DNA of 64,000 nucleotides from Arenicola marina (GCA_964019135.1 OZ025249.1:6126039-6190038); one strand, 5' to 3'. Positions 48,890 through 62,127 are shown, counted from the stretch's first letter. Notes: generated by a model not told the origin, from the letters alone. A program made the numbers and translations.

Positions 48890-49300
48890 CCGAATTTTGG
48901 GATTTTTTATTTTAATAATATTTTTTTTAACGATTTTTTGTACTTAATATTGTTTTTTGAGTGAAAATGTTTGCTTCGTTGACACCACCCGACCGCTAAG
49001 AGGCGTGGGATGGGGGCGGGTAACGGCGGAGGGGTGGGGGGAGTATAGCCCCAACCTTGTGGCGTTGTTGCCGAGAACAACGCCACAAGTCCTACCGTTT
49101 ACTTTTGCGTTGGAACAAAATAAAAAGTTGGGGAGAGTTTCAGTTTTAGTGGCAAATTTGGGAAAAAGACTTACCGTACAATGACAGTAAGGTCTAAATC
49201 GCACTGCATATATATGTTATGGGCATTTTGGGCACTGAGCTGACTGAGAGCGCATTCAAAAAGTCGCCATTGCAGCTGGAAGTCTGCGAAGTTTTCCGGA
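48890..49300. repeat. Dispersed repeat copy A
   Basis: Landmarks in order are TTTTTAACGATTTTTT (about 48925), TTTGCTTCGTTG, AAGAGGCGTGGGA (about 48999), and CATTTTGGGCACTGAGCTGA (about 49223). The same landmarks recur in order in copy B at 49930-50640. Confidence 0.5.
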
Positions 49301-49929
49301 GATGGCCGAAGTTTCATATGCTGCATACCGAAAAATAATTTGTTACCGACTTTTTTTGAGCCTAGAAAACACCGATACTTTAGTGCGAGTCTAGTGGGGT
49401 AGCTTGTGGCCCTGTAAGGCTATACGAATCCGAATACCTCGATTTAAAATGCAAAGAAAACATTTTTGCATTTTATACACTTCATGTTTGGAAGCCGATG
49501 ACAACACAGTAAACAACTTAAGGTCTATATTCCGTGATTGGTGGCATTTTTTCGCTTCAGTTTAACATGAGGGGCGGCTTCTCAAATTTTCGGTATTTGG
49601 TTATTGGGCACAGAACATGGCGGCAGGGATTTACAAAGGACCCCAGTCAACTGAAAGTTTTAGACGAAATACTTTATTTACAAGCAGAAATTTGCTATTC
49701 TTGATGCAAATAGTTTTACTGCCATTCAAGCTCTGAAATGCATTAGCCAAACACTTCTCTCCATAAACAACAAATATTTCCCCGTCGTGAGAATGCGTCC
49801 AACAGGGCCAACCAACGTAAGGAGACGTGACTGTTGTCAGGCAAGGAGGGAGGTACGACTGGACGCCTGTTAAAACTGGCACGTAACGGGACTAGGGGGA
49901 GTAGGGACGTATAGGGGAGTGGGGTGTGG
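49301..49929. other. Spacer between the two dispersed copies
   Basis: AT-rich with runs of T. Nothing else was recognised. Confidence 0.35.
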
Positions 49930-50640
49930 TAGGCTGAGTTTTTTTTCGATTTTTATAAAGCAATTTTGTTAACGATTTTTTTTGCTTGCGGGTTATTTCA
50001 TTCTAAAGGTTCGCTTCTTTGAAATCAGAAACCCCTTAAGAGGCGTGGGAGGAGGGGGAGGGGGGCGGAGGATAAGAAGCGTAGACACTAAAAATGGATG
50101 CATTTTTGGGTTGCATGCCATACCCTAGGCATATACATGGTAAAAGAGTGTTAAAAGTGGGATGACACAGTTGAACAGTAATTTAACGGAGATACTCTAA
50201 GCATTAATGAAAATATCTTTGGCTACATTCCACATCCATGAGTCTGATCAGACTAACAATGCCTAATTTACAGATCTTCACACACGCAGTTGACACTGGT
50301 TGAGCTGTCAAACAGTCAGTTGACAACGACTGTTCGCCTGTCAAAACAAAAACAAACATGGTCATGGACTAATCCCAATTGTTCGCCGAAACCTCATAGT
50401 AAAGACACTTACCTCTCTTTGTTCCTGTGGAATTAAAAGAAAGAAACATCTCCTCTTGTCCCTTTATAATAGTGGCACTTCCATGCCGCACAAAAGACCG
50501 GACTTCCAGCAGCTATAACCAGATAACCTGCGTCCATTTTGCCGTCTGCACCGAGTTGACCGAGCGCTGATTAACCCTCCGCGCTAGTCGGCGCGCGCGC
50601 GTGTCTGGTTACCGTTGTACGTCGCGCTTTCGCTGCTTGT
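49930..50640. repeat. Dispersed repeat copy B, ending in a CpG-rich patch
   Basis: TTAACGATTTTTTT (about 49970), GGTTCGCTTCTTTG, TTAAGAGGCGTGGGA (about 50036) and CATTTTGCCGTCTGCACCGAG (about 50533) match copy A in order and orientation, with a longer gap before the last landmark. 50560-50640 contains GTCGGCGCGCGCGCGTGTC, the most CpG-dense patch nearby, which could act as a promoter in its own right. Confidence 0.45.
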
Positions 50641-51562
50641 TTTCATAAATTCTTTGGTACAGCGCAAACAGGAACCTACGTTTACGTCAAGAAACGTCGA
50701 ACGATCGCCATTCACAATATCTTAATGTTTTAATGCATCATATGGGATAATGGTCAAGAATTCTAATAGTGCTCCCGAAAAAAAGTAACGGGTATTATAT
50801 GGTGGAGTAGTATATTGGGATTAATATTTTGGAAGTCCCATTGGACCAAGGAGCAGATTTTAAATACGAGACAAATAGCTGTAGCTAACCTTGTGATCAG
50901 GCCACACACACAACACGAGAGGACGGCAGGGCCCGGCGGGGGGTGGTCAGCAGACCACCGACACGACACAGACTCCATCAAGCAATAATGAAGGGTGCGT
51001 CGTTGTAGCACGTGGTGCAAAGCAGATCGTAGACAATCCCCGACAATTGGTCCACCCGTCTATGTAAATAGACATGTGGAAACTTGGCATGAAATCCACT
51101 TTCCACGTGTCATTGTCACTATAGGCTGTCAATGAATGCAAATGGTGCTAGGTTACGCGTAGGCCTAGTGCGTCACCTCGTTACTGCTGGCGACAGTCTG
51201 GGCGATGCCAGACAGTGACAGATGGCATAATGGAGATTCAAAGAAAAGATAGAAAACAGATAGAAAAGATAGAAAACAGGCGGCAGTCGACTATTCAGAC
51301 GTCTCACCCATGGCCACCAAGGCAGCGTCGTGGATGTCCCCGACCATTGCTTCTTTTTATGTGTCCCCAAACTATTCCTCCTTTGTACACTGATTCTGAG
51401 GGGATGGAGCAATTGGATAGTTTCGCGTCCCGCCAATATCTACGGCTGAATGCCTCCAGCGCCAACCAGCTAGCTTTAAAACCCATTCTCGCCCAGATTC
51501 TGGCTTTCTTTTTTCGTCTGAAAATGAACTTTATTGTATTTCACGGACTGAGATTGAATTCC
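50641..51562. other. Non-coding before the right-hand arrays
   Basis: Contains a short GATAGAAAACA direct duplication near 51246. Frames of 130 codons (+) and 87 codons (-) overlap here without domains or splice context. Confidence 0.35.
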
Positions 51563-54500
51563 ACCGAGAGTCAACTAACACCCAGGCGGCCGCAGACAGT
51601 CAACTAACACCCAGGCGGCCACAGACAGTCAACTAACACCCAATCGGCCACCGACAGTCAACTAACACCCAGGCGGCCACAGACAGTCAACTAACACCCA
51701 ATCGGCCACCGACAGTCAACTAACACCCAGGCGGCCACCGACAGTCCACTAACACCCAGGCGGTCACAGACAGTCAACTAACACCCAAGCGGTCACAGAG
51801 AGTCAACTAACACCCAATCGGCCACCGACAGTCAACTAACACCCAGGCGGCCACAGGCAGTTAACTAACACCCGACAGTCAACTAACACCCAGGCGACCA
51901 CCCAGGCGACCACCGACAGTCCACTAACACCCAGGCGGTCACAGACAGTCAACTAACACCCAAGCGGTCACAGAGAGTCAATTACACCCAATCGGCTACA
52001 GTCAACTAACACCCAGGCGGCCACAGGCAGTCTACTAACACCCAATCGGTCACCGACAGTCAAATAACACCCAGGCGGCCACCGACAGTCAACTAACACC
52101 CAGGCGGCCACAGACAGTCAACTAACACCCAATCGGCTACAGTCAACTAACACCCAATCGGCCACCGACAGTCAACTAACACCCAGGCGGCCACCGACAG
52201 TCAACTAACACCCAAGCGGTCACAGAGAGTCAACTAACACCCAATCGGCCACCGACAGTCCATTAACACCCACGCGGCAACAGGCAGTCAACTAACACCC
52301 AATCGGCTACAGTCAACCAACACCCAATCGGCCACCGACAGTCAACTAACACCCAGGCGGCCACCGACAGTCAACTAACACCCAATCGGCTACAGTTAAC
52401 TAACACCCAATCGGCCACAGACAGTCCATTAACACCCAGGTGGCAACAGGCAGTCAACTAACACCCAATCGGCCACCGACAGTCAACTAACACCCAGGCT
52501 GCCACCGACAGTCAACTAACACCCAGGCGGCCACAGACAGTCAACTAACACCCAGGCGGCCACTGACACTCCATTAACACCCAGGCGGCCACTGACAGTC
52601 AACCAACACCCAGGCGGCCACCGACAGTCAACTAACACCCAGGCGGCCACAGACAGTCAACTAACACCCAGGCGGCCACTGACAGTCCATTAACACCCAG
52701 GCGGCCACAGACAGTCAACTAACACCCAGGCGGCCACCGACAGTCCACTAACACCCAGGCGGTCACAGACAGTCAACTAACACCCACGCGGTCACAGAGA
52801 GTCAATTACACCCAAACGGCCACCGACAGTCAACTAACACCCAATCGGCCACCGACAGTCAACTAACACCCAGGCGGCCACAGGCAGTCAACTAACACCC
52901 AATCGGCCACCGACAGTCAACTAACACCCAATCGGCCACCGACAGTCAACTAACACCCAATCGGCCACAGACAGTCAACTAACACCCAATCGGCCACCGA
53001 CAGTCAACTAACACCCAATCGGGCAGAGACAGTCAAGTAACACCCAATCGGCCACCGACAGTCAACTAACACCCAGGCGGCCACAGGCAGTCAACTAACA
53101 CCCAATCGGCCACCGGCAGTCAACTAACACCCAATCGGGCAGAGACAGTCAAGTAACACCCAATCGGCCACCGACAGTCAACTAACACCCAGGCGGCCAC
53201 AGACAGTCAACTAACACCCAGGCGGCCACCGACAGTCAGCTAACACCCAATCGGCCACCGACAGTCAACTAACACCCAGGCGGCCACAGGCAGTCAACTA
53301 ACACCCAATCGGCCACCGACAGTCAACTAACACCCAGGCGGCCACAGGCAGTCAACTAACACCCAATCGGCCACCGACAGTCAACTAACACCCAATCGGG
53401 CAGAGACAGTCAACTAACAACCAAGCGGTCACAGAGAGTCAACTAACACCCAATCGGCCACCGACAGTCAACTAACACCCAATCGGCCACCGACAGTCAA
53501 CTAACACCCAATCGGCCTCCGACAGTCAATTAACGCCCAGGCGGCCACAGACAGTCAACTAACACCCAATCGGCCACCGACAGTCAACTAACACCCAATC
53601 GGCCACAGACAGTCAGCTAACACCCAAGCGGCCACCGACAGTCAACTAACACCCAATCGGCCACAGACAGTCAACTAACACCCAATCGGCCTCCGACAGT
53701 CAACTAACACCCAATCGGCCACCGACAGTCAGCTGACACCCAATCGGCCACCGACAGTCAACTAACAACCAGGCGGCCACAGGCAGTCAACTAACACCCA
53801 ATCGGCCACCGACAGTCAACTAATACCCAGGCGGCCACCGACAGTCAACTAACACCCAGGCGGTCACAGACAGTCAACTAACACCCAAGCGGTCACAGAG
53901 AGTCAATTACACCCAAACGGCCACCGACAGTCAACTAACACCCAATCGGCCACCGACAGTCAACTAACACCCAGGCGGCCACAGGCAGTCAACTAACACC
54001 CAATCGGCCACCGACAGTCAACTAACACCCAGGCGGCCACCGACAGTCAACTAACACCCAGGCGGCCACAGACAGTCAACTAACACCCAGGCGGCCACTG
54101 ACAGTCTATTAACCCCCAGGCGGCCACAGACAGTCAACTAACAACCAATCGGCTACAGTCAACTAACAACCAATCGGCCACCGACAGTCAACTAACACCC
54201 ATGCGGCCACCGACAGTCCACTAACACCCAGGCGGTCACAGACAGTCAACTAACACCCAAGCGGTCACAGAGAGTCAATTACACCCAATCGGCCACCGAC
54301 AGTCAACTAACACCCAATCGGCCACCGACAGTCAACTAACACCCAGGCGGCCACAGGCAGTCAACTAACACCCAATCGGCCACCGACAGTCAGCTAACAC
54401 CCAGGCAGCCACCGACAGTCAACTAACACCCAGGCGGCCACAGACAGTCAACTAACACCCAGGCGGCCACTGACAGTCTATTAACCCCCAGGCGGCCACA

Positions 54501-57500
54501 GACAGTCAACTAACACCCAATCGGCTACAGTCAACTAACACCCAATCGGCCACCGACAGTCAACTAACACCCAATCGGCCACCGACAGTCAACTAACACC
54601 CAGGCGGCCACAGGCAGTCAACTAACACCCAATCGGCCACCGACAGTCAACTAACACCCAGGCGGCCACCGACAGTCAACTAACACCCAAGCGGTCACAG
54701 AGAGTCAACTAACACCCAATCGGCCACCGACAGTCAACTAACACCCAGGCGGCCACCGACAGTCAACTAACACCCAGGCGGCCACAGACTGTCAACTAAC
54801 ACCCAGGCGGCCACTGACAGTCCATTAGCACCCAGGCGGCCACAGACAGTCAACTAACACCCAATCGGCTACAGTCAACTAACACCCAATCGGCCACAGA
54901 CAGTCAACTAACACCCAATCGGCCACCGACAGTCAATTAACACCCAGGCGGCCACAGACAGTCAACTCACACCCAAGCGGCCACCGACAGTCAACTAACA
55001 CCCAATCGGCCACCGACAGTCAACTAACACCCAGGCGGCCACAGGCAGTCAACTAACACCCAATCGACCACCGACAGTCAACTAACACCCAGGCGGCCAC
55101 CGACAGTCAACTAACACCCAGGCGGCCACAGACAGTCAACCAACACCCAGGCGGCCACTGACAGTCTATTAACCCCCAGGCGGCCACAGACAGTCAACTA
55201 ACACCCAATCGGCTACAGTCAACTAACCCCCAATCGGCCACCGACAGTCAACTAACACCCATGCGGCCACCGACAGTCCACTAACACCCAGGCGGTCACA
55301 GACAGTCAACTAACACCCAAGCGGTCACAGAGAGTCAATTACACCCAATCGGCCACCGACAGTCAACTAACACCCAATCGGCCACCGACAGTCAACTAAC
55401 ACCCAATCGGCCACAGGCAGTCAACTAACACCCAATCGGCCACCGACAGTCAACTAACACCCAGGCGGCCACCGACAGTCAACTAACACCCAAGCGGCCA
55501 CAGACAGTCAACTAACACCCAGGCGGCCACTGACAGTCCATTAACACCCAGGCGGACACAGACAGTCGACTAACACCCAATCGGCCACCGACAGTCAACT
55601 AACACCCAATCGGCCACCGACAGTCAACTAACACCCAATCGGCCACCGACAGTCAACTAACACCCAGGCGGCCACAGGCAGTCAACTAACACCCAATCGG
55701 CCACCGACAGTCAACCAACACCCAATCGGGCAGAGACAGTCAACTAACGCCCAATCGGCCACCGACAGTCAACTAACACCCAGGCGGCCACAGGCAGTCA
55801 ACTAACACCCAAGCGGCGACCGACAGTCAACTAACACCCAATCGGCCACCGACAGTCAGCTAACACCCAATCGGCCACCGACAGTCAACTAACACCCAGG
55901 CGGCCACAGGCAGTCAACTAACACCCAATCGGCCACCGACAGTCAACTAACACCCAGGCGGCCACCGACAGTCAACTAACACCCGGGCGGTCACAGACAG
56001 TCAACTAACACCCAAGCGGTCACAGAGAGTCAATTACACCCAATCGGCCACCGACAGTCAACTAACACCCAATCGGGAACCGACAGTCAACTAACACCCA
56101 GGCGGCCACAGGCAGTCAACTAACACCCAATCGGCCACCGACAGTCAACTAACACCCAGGCGGCCACCGACAGTCAACTAACACCCAGACGGCCACAGAC
56201 AGTCAACTAACACCCAGGCGGCCACTGACAGTCTATTAAACCCCAGGCGGCCACAGAGAGTCAACTAACACCCAGGCGGCCACAGGCAGTCAACTAACAC
56301 CCAATCGGCCACCGACAGTCAACTAACACCCAGGCGACCACCGACAGTCAACTAACACCCAGGCGGTCACAGACAGTCAACTAACACCCAAGCGGTCACA
56401 GAGAGTCAATTACACCCAATCGGCCACCGACAGTCAACTAACACCCAATCGGCCACCGACAGTCAACTAACACCCAGGCGGCCACAGGCAGTCAACTAAC
56501 ACCCAATCGGCCACCGACAGTCAACTAACACCCAGGCGGCCACCGATAGTCAACTAACACCCAGGCGGCCACAGACTGTCAACTAACACCCAGGCGGCCA
56601 CTGACAGTCCATTAACACCTAGTCGGCCACAGACAGTCAACTAACACCCAATCGGCTACAGTCAACTAACACCCAATCGGCCACAGACAGTCAACTAACC
56701 CCCAATCGGCCACCGACAGTCAACTAACACCCAATCGGCCACCGACAGTCAACTAACACCCAGGCAGCCACCGACAGTCAACTAACACCCAGGCGGCCAC
56801 AGACAGTCAACTAACACCCAGGCGGCCACTGACAGTCTATTAACCCCCAGGCGGCCACAGACAGTCAACTAACAACCAATCGGCCACCGACAGTCAACTA
56901 ACACCCATGCGGCCACCGACAGTCAACTAACACCCATGCGGCCACCGACAGTCCACTAACACCCAGGCGGTCACAGACAGTCAACTAACACCCAAGCGGT
57001 CACAGAGAGTCAATTACACCCAATCGGCCACCGACAGTCAACTAACACCCAATCGGCCACCGACAGTCAACTAACACCCAGGCGGCCACAGGCAGTCAAC
57101 TAACACCCAATCGGCCACCGACAGTCAACTAACACCCAGGCGGCCACCGACAGTCAACTAACACCCAAGCGGTCACAGAGAGTCAACTAACACCCAATCG
57201 GCCACCGACAGTCAACTAACACCCAGGCGGCCACCGACAGTCAACTAACACCCAGGCGGCCACAGACTGTCAACTAACACCCAGGCGGCCACTGACAGTC
57301 CATTAACACCCAGGCGGCCACAGACAGTCAACTAACACCCAATCGGCTACAGTCAACTAACACCCAATCGGCCACAGACAGACAACTAACCCCCAATCGG
57401 CCACCGACAGTCCACTAACACCCAGGCGGTCACAGAGAGTCAATTACACCCAATCGGCCACCGACAGTCAACTAACACCCAATCGGCCACCGACAGTCAA

Positions 57501-58630
57501 GTAACACCCAGGCGGCCACAGGCAGTCAACTAACACCCAATCGGCCACCGACAGTCAACTAACACCCAGGCGGCTACCGACAGTCAGCTAACACCCAGGC
57601 GGCCACAGACAGTCAACTAACACCCAGGCGGCCACTGACAGTCTATTAACCCCCAGGCGGCCACAGACAGTCAACTAACAACCAATCGGCTACAGTCAAC
57701 TAACACCCAATCGGCCACCGACACTCAACTAACACCCAGGCGGCCACAGACAGCCAACTAACACCCAGGCGGTCACAGACAGTCAACTAACACCCAGGCG
57801 GCCACAGACAGTCAACTAACAACCAATCGGCTACAGTCAACTAACACCCAATCGGCCACCGACAGTCAACTAACACCCATGCGGCCACCGACAGTCCACT
57901 AACACCCAGGCGGTCGCAGGCAGTCAACTAACACCCAAGCGGTCACAGAGAGTCAACTAACACCCAATCGGCCACCGACAGTCAACTAACACCCAGGCGG
58001 CCACCGACAGTCAACTAACACCCAGGCGGCCACAGACAGTCAACTAACACCCAGGCGGCCACTGACAGTCCACTAACACCCAGGCGGCCACACACAGTCA
58101 ATTAACACCCAATCGGCTACAGTCAACTAACACCCTATCGGCCACAGACAGTCAACTAACACCCAATCGGCCACCGACAGTCAACTAACACCCAATCGGC
58201 CACCGACAGTCAACTAACACCCAATCGGCCACCGACAGTCAACTAACACCCAATCGGCCACCGACAGTCAACTAACACCCAGGCGGCCACAGGCAGTCAA
58301 CTAACACCCAATCGGCCACCGACAGTCAACTAACACCCAATCGGCCACCGACAGTCAACTAACACCCAGGCGGCCACCGACAGTCAACTAACACCCAGGC
58401 GGCCACAGACAGTCAACTAACACCCAGGCGGCCACTGACAGTCCATTAACACCCAGGCGGCCACAGACAGTCAACTAACACCCAATCGGCTACAGTTAAC
58501 TAACACCCAATCGGCCACAGACAGTCAACTAACACCCAATCGGCTATCGACAGTCAACTAACACCCAATCGGCTATCGACAGTCAACTAACACCCAATCG
58601 GCCACCGACAGTCAACTAACACCCAATCGG
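51563..58630. repeat. 29-bp minisatellite, about 243 copies
   Basis: ACAGTCAACTAACACCCAATCGGCCACCG repeats every 29 bp. The main alternations are AATCGGCC / AGGCGGCC / AAGCGGTC and CACCGACAG / CACAGACAG / CACAGGCAG / CACAGAGAG. Shortened 25-bp units (CGGCTACAGTC) recur. Blocks of many units are repeated as larger segments, for example the series around 53.8, 54.2, 55.3 and 56.0 kb, which indicates unequal exchange of multi-unit blocks. Stops in every frame prevent long frames. It would be intronic if the minus-strand gene reaches 60-62 kb. Confidence 0.97.
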
Positions 58631-60680
58631 CCAGTCGTTAGTCTGTGAGACACAGCCTCACGCTGGCCAGTCGTTAGTCTGTAGGACACAGCCTGACGCT
58701 GGCCAGTCGTTAGTCTGTGGGACACGGCCTCGCGCTGGCCAGTCGTTAGTATGTGGGACACGGCCTGAGGCTGGCCAGCCGTTAGTCTGTGGGACACGGC
58801 CTGACGCTGGCCAGCCGTTAGTCTGTGGGACACGGCCTGACGCTGGCCAGCCGTTAGTCTGTGGGACACGGCCTGACGCTGGCCAGCCGTTAGTCTGCGG
58901 GACACGGCCTCACGCTGGCCAGCCGTTAGTCTGTTGGACACGGTCTCACGCTGGCCAGCCGTTAGTCTGTGGGACACGGCCTGACGCTGGCCAGCCGTTA
59001 GTCTCTGGGACACGGCCTCACGCTGGCCAGCCGTTAGTCTGTGGGACACGGCCTCACGCTGGCCAGCCGTTAGTCTGTGGGACACGGCCTCACGCTGGCC
59101 AGCCGTCAGTCTGTGGGACACGGCCTCACGCTGGCCAGCCGTCAGTCTGTGGGACACGGCCTGACGCTGGCCAGTCGTTAGTCTGTGGGACACGGCCTCA
59201 CCCTGGCCAGCCGTTAGTCTGTGGGACACGGCCTGACGCTGGCCAGCCGTCAGTCTGTGGGACACGGCCTCACGCTGGCCAGCCGTTAGTCTGTGGGACA
59301 CGGCCTGACGCTGGCCAGCCGTTAGTCTGTGAGACACGGCCTCACGCTGGCCAGCCGTTAGTCTGTGGGACACGGCCTCACGCTGGCCAGCCGTTAGTCT
59401 GTGGGACACGGCCTCACGCTGGCCAGCCGTTAGTCTGTGAGACACGGCCTGACGCTGGCCAGCCGTTAGTCTGTGAGACACGGCCTCACGCTGGCCAGCC
59501 GGTAGTCTGTGGGACACGGCCTGACGCTGGCCAGCCGTTAGTCTGTGGGACACGGCCTGACGCTGGCCAGCCGTTAGTCTGTGGGACACGGCCTGACGCT
59601 GGCCAGCCGTTAGTCTGTGGGACACGGCCTGACGCTGGCCAGCCGTTAGTCTGTGGGACACGGCCTCACGCAGGCCAGCCGTTAATCTGTGGGACACGGC
59701 CTCACGCTGGCCAGTCGTTAGTCTGTGGGACACGGCCTGACGCTGGCCAGCCGTTAGTCTGTGGGACACGGCCTGACGCTGGCCAGCCGTTAGTCTGTGG
59801 GACACGGCCTGACGCTGGCCAGCCGTTAGTCTGTGGGACACGGCCTCACGCAGGCCAGCCGTTAATCTGTGGGACACGGCCTCACGCTGGCCAGTCGTTA
59901 GTCTGTGGGACACGGCCTGACGCTGGCCAGCCGTTAGTCTGTGGGACACGGCCTCACGCTGGCCAACCGTTAGTCTGTGGGACACGGCCTGAGGCTGGCC
60001 AGCCGTTAGTCTGTGGGACACGGCCTGACGCTGGCCAGCCGTTAGTCTGTGAGACACGGCCTGACGCTGGCCAGCCGTTAATCTGTGGGACACGGCCTCA
60101 CGCTGGCCAGCCGTTAGTCTGTGGGACACGGCCTCAGGCTGGCCAGCCGTTAGTCTGTGAGACACGGCCTCACGCTGGCCAGCCGTTAGTCTGTGGCACA
60201 CGGCCTCACGCTGGCCAGCCGTTAGTCTGTGGGACACGGCCTCACGCTGGCCAGCCGTTAGTCTGTGGGACACGGCCTGACGCTGGCCAGCCGTTAGTCT
60301 GTGGGACACGGCCTGACGCTGGCCAGCCGTTAGTCTGTGGGACACGGCCTCACGCTGGCCAGCCGTTAGTCTGTGAGACACGGCCTCACGCTGGCCAGCC
60401 GTTATTCTGTGGGACACGGCCTCACGCTGGCCAGCCGTTAGTCTGTGGGACACGGCCTCACGCTGGCCAGCCGTTAGTCTGTGGGACACCACCTGACGCT
60501 GGCCAGCCGTTAGTCTGTGGGGCACGGCCTGACGCTGGCCAGCCGTTAGTCTGTGGGACACGGCCTGACGCTGGCCAGCCGTCAGTCTGTGGGACACGGC
60601 CTGACGCTGGCCAGCCGTTAGTCTGTGAGACACGGCCTGACGCTGGCCAGCCGTTAGTCTGTGGGACACGGCCTCATTAC
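58631..60680. repeat. 36-bp minisatellite, about 57 copies, directly fused to the 29-bp array
   Basis: CTGGCCAGCCGTTAGTCTGTGGGACACGGCCTGACG repeats every 36 bp. The junction with the 29-bp array falls inside the shared bases CGGCCA at about 58630. Because 36 is a multiple of 3 and the unit has no minus-strand stop, one frame stays open for 700 codons with a 12-residue period (HRLTAGQRQAVS). It has no signal peptide, splice sites or recognisable fold and is best treated as repeat. Confidence 0.95.
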
Positions 60681-60833
60681 CGGGAAGAGGGTGGGGCGGC
60701 CCACATTTGGCCAAATAATCGGGTGTACGAAATAATATCAGGGGTCGGGAAGTAATAATAGGGGGTTACATGGGGGCGTATCTCAGATAGCTTACAGTTA
60801 TCAGAATATCTTTGCTTAAACTAGACACCTCAC
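60681..60833. other. Spacer between 36-bp array and Ig-like candidate exon
   Basis: AT-rich, with a donor-like GTAAGC near 60792 on the minus strand. Nothing else was seen. Confidence 0.35.
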
Positions 60834-61121
60834 CCCTGTATCGCCTGTGGATATAATACATACCCTGCAATATAATAATGGCGACATGACAAGCTTGGGG
60901 CGTTGGCTATCGACAACGAGATGGGAGGCCAGGCGAGCGCCGTGTGGGTCAGTAACCGCGGGAGTGTGACCTGTGAACTGGTCCATGGTGCCCCACTCCG
61001 AACACTGTTGGTGTTTTAGTTGGCATTTGTGCACGTGAAGGGCCAACACGCATCCCAGGACATTGGCGAGTGGTCGGGGGGAACTGGCCCGGATGCCGGT
61101 TACCGGCGGTGAGTCCACGGT
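60834..61121 (-). CDS. Candidate Ig-like ectodomain exon
   Basis: This 288-bp stretch is open in phase 0 between ACATCAACAG (AG at 61123-61122) and donor GATACAGGG|GTGAGG (intron from 60833). It begins TVDSPPVTGIRAS. It contains NVLGCVLALHV, later CSEWG, and ends HLVVDSQRPK..SPLLYCRVC. A Cys near residue 24, a Trp near 43 and YxC-like LYCRV about 61 residues after the first Cys resemble the B, C and F strands of an immunoglobulin-type domain. An alternative donor lies at TGCAGG|GTATGT. Its end phase (0) does not match the preferred 44081 acceptor (phase 1), so it joins directly only with another acceptor or an unseen exon. It could also be chance. Confidence 0.33.
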
Positions 61122-61142
61122 CTGTTGATGTGTAGGCGGATA

Positions 61143-62037
61143 CCCAGCTAACACAAAAACGTTACATTGACGTTTTAGTAACAAAGCAAAAAGGGCGGAA
61201 ACATTTTTATAGAACATTAAAGTGCCGATATTTTGTAGAGGTGTTTTAATGTTTCTAAAAGGTTTTGATAAAACGTTTTTAATACCTTTTTTAACGTTTT
61301 AGAAAAGTGTTAAAAACCATATAAAAAGTCTATTGGATGTCATTATGAGGCTATTTTGATTTTGTTTTTAATGCATTGTATACCATTACTAAAATCATTC
61401 TGATGATATTTCAATGTCATGCAAGGAAAAAGTAATTCATGCGACAGCAATCTATTTCACTTCAAAAACTGTCTTGCATTTCAATAATATATGCAATAAA
61501 TCTTAGGCTTGCCCGTAATGTCACATGTTTTGTACTTAGTGGTAAACGTTACCAGTTTTTGCGGTTGGCGATGCTTTGTTATAAGTAGCAGTGCCGCGAG
61601 TGTCACGGGATAGACACGTTAGCCATATCACAGGCTTTTGAATTTATAGAATTAAACAATTGAGTTTGACATAAATGTCGCCTTAACATAACATAACATA
61701 TGTACATGTACAATATATATAAATATGGAATTGAATTATTCGATTCAAACCAATATACACGTGATTATTAAGCATTTTTATAACGTCACTGTAACGTAAG
61801 TAAAATATAAAATAATTCGAAGGCTTTTATGTGATTTGTTTTTTCATCTGTTGTCAACTAATATATTTGACTCGTTTGGCGAAACGTTTTTAAACTGTTA
61901 ATATAACCTTTCGATAGTCAACCTTTGGGATATGGTTTATACGAAGACTTTTCATAACGCTATTTGAACGCTTTAAAAAAACGAAACGAAATTAGGATCA
62001 TTTTAAAACGCTATAAAAAAGTCAGGTGTTTGCTGGG
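61143..62037. mobile_element. 895-bp inverted-repeat element flanked by TA
   Basis: The ends CCCAGCTAACAC and, on the other strand, CCCAGCAAACAC match at 11 of 12 positions, with TA directly outside each (61141-61142 and 62038-62039). The interior is AT-rich, repeats AACGTT and AAAACG motifs many times and has no transposase frame. It is therefore a non-autonomous DNA element. TA duplication fits the Tc1/mariner group among others, but the terminal sequence does not identify the family. Confidence 0.65.
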
Positions 62038-62127
62038 TAACAACTAAACTAGTTAGGCTCCCTGACACACTTGGGGTGAATCGACGGACTGACAGTCTAT
62101 ACCACCAATACGATATGTGAAACCCAC

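Noticed and set aside
51563..58630. 29-bp repeats resembling a CRISPR array in unit size
   Set aside because: Units abut directly with no unique spacers, the unit itself varies, and there are no cas genes; this is an animal minisatellite.
58612..60714. 700-codon minus-strand open frame as a gene
   Set aside because: It is fully explained by a 36-bp stop-free repeat unit; there is no fold, signal or splice evidence.
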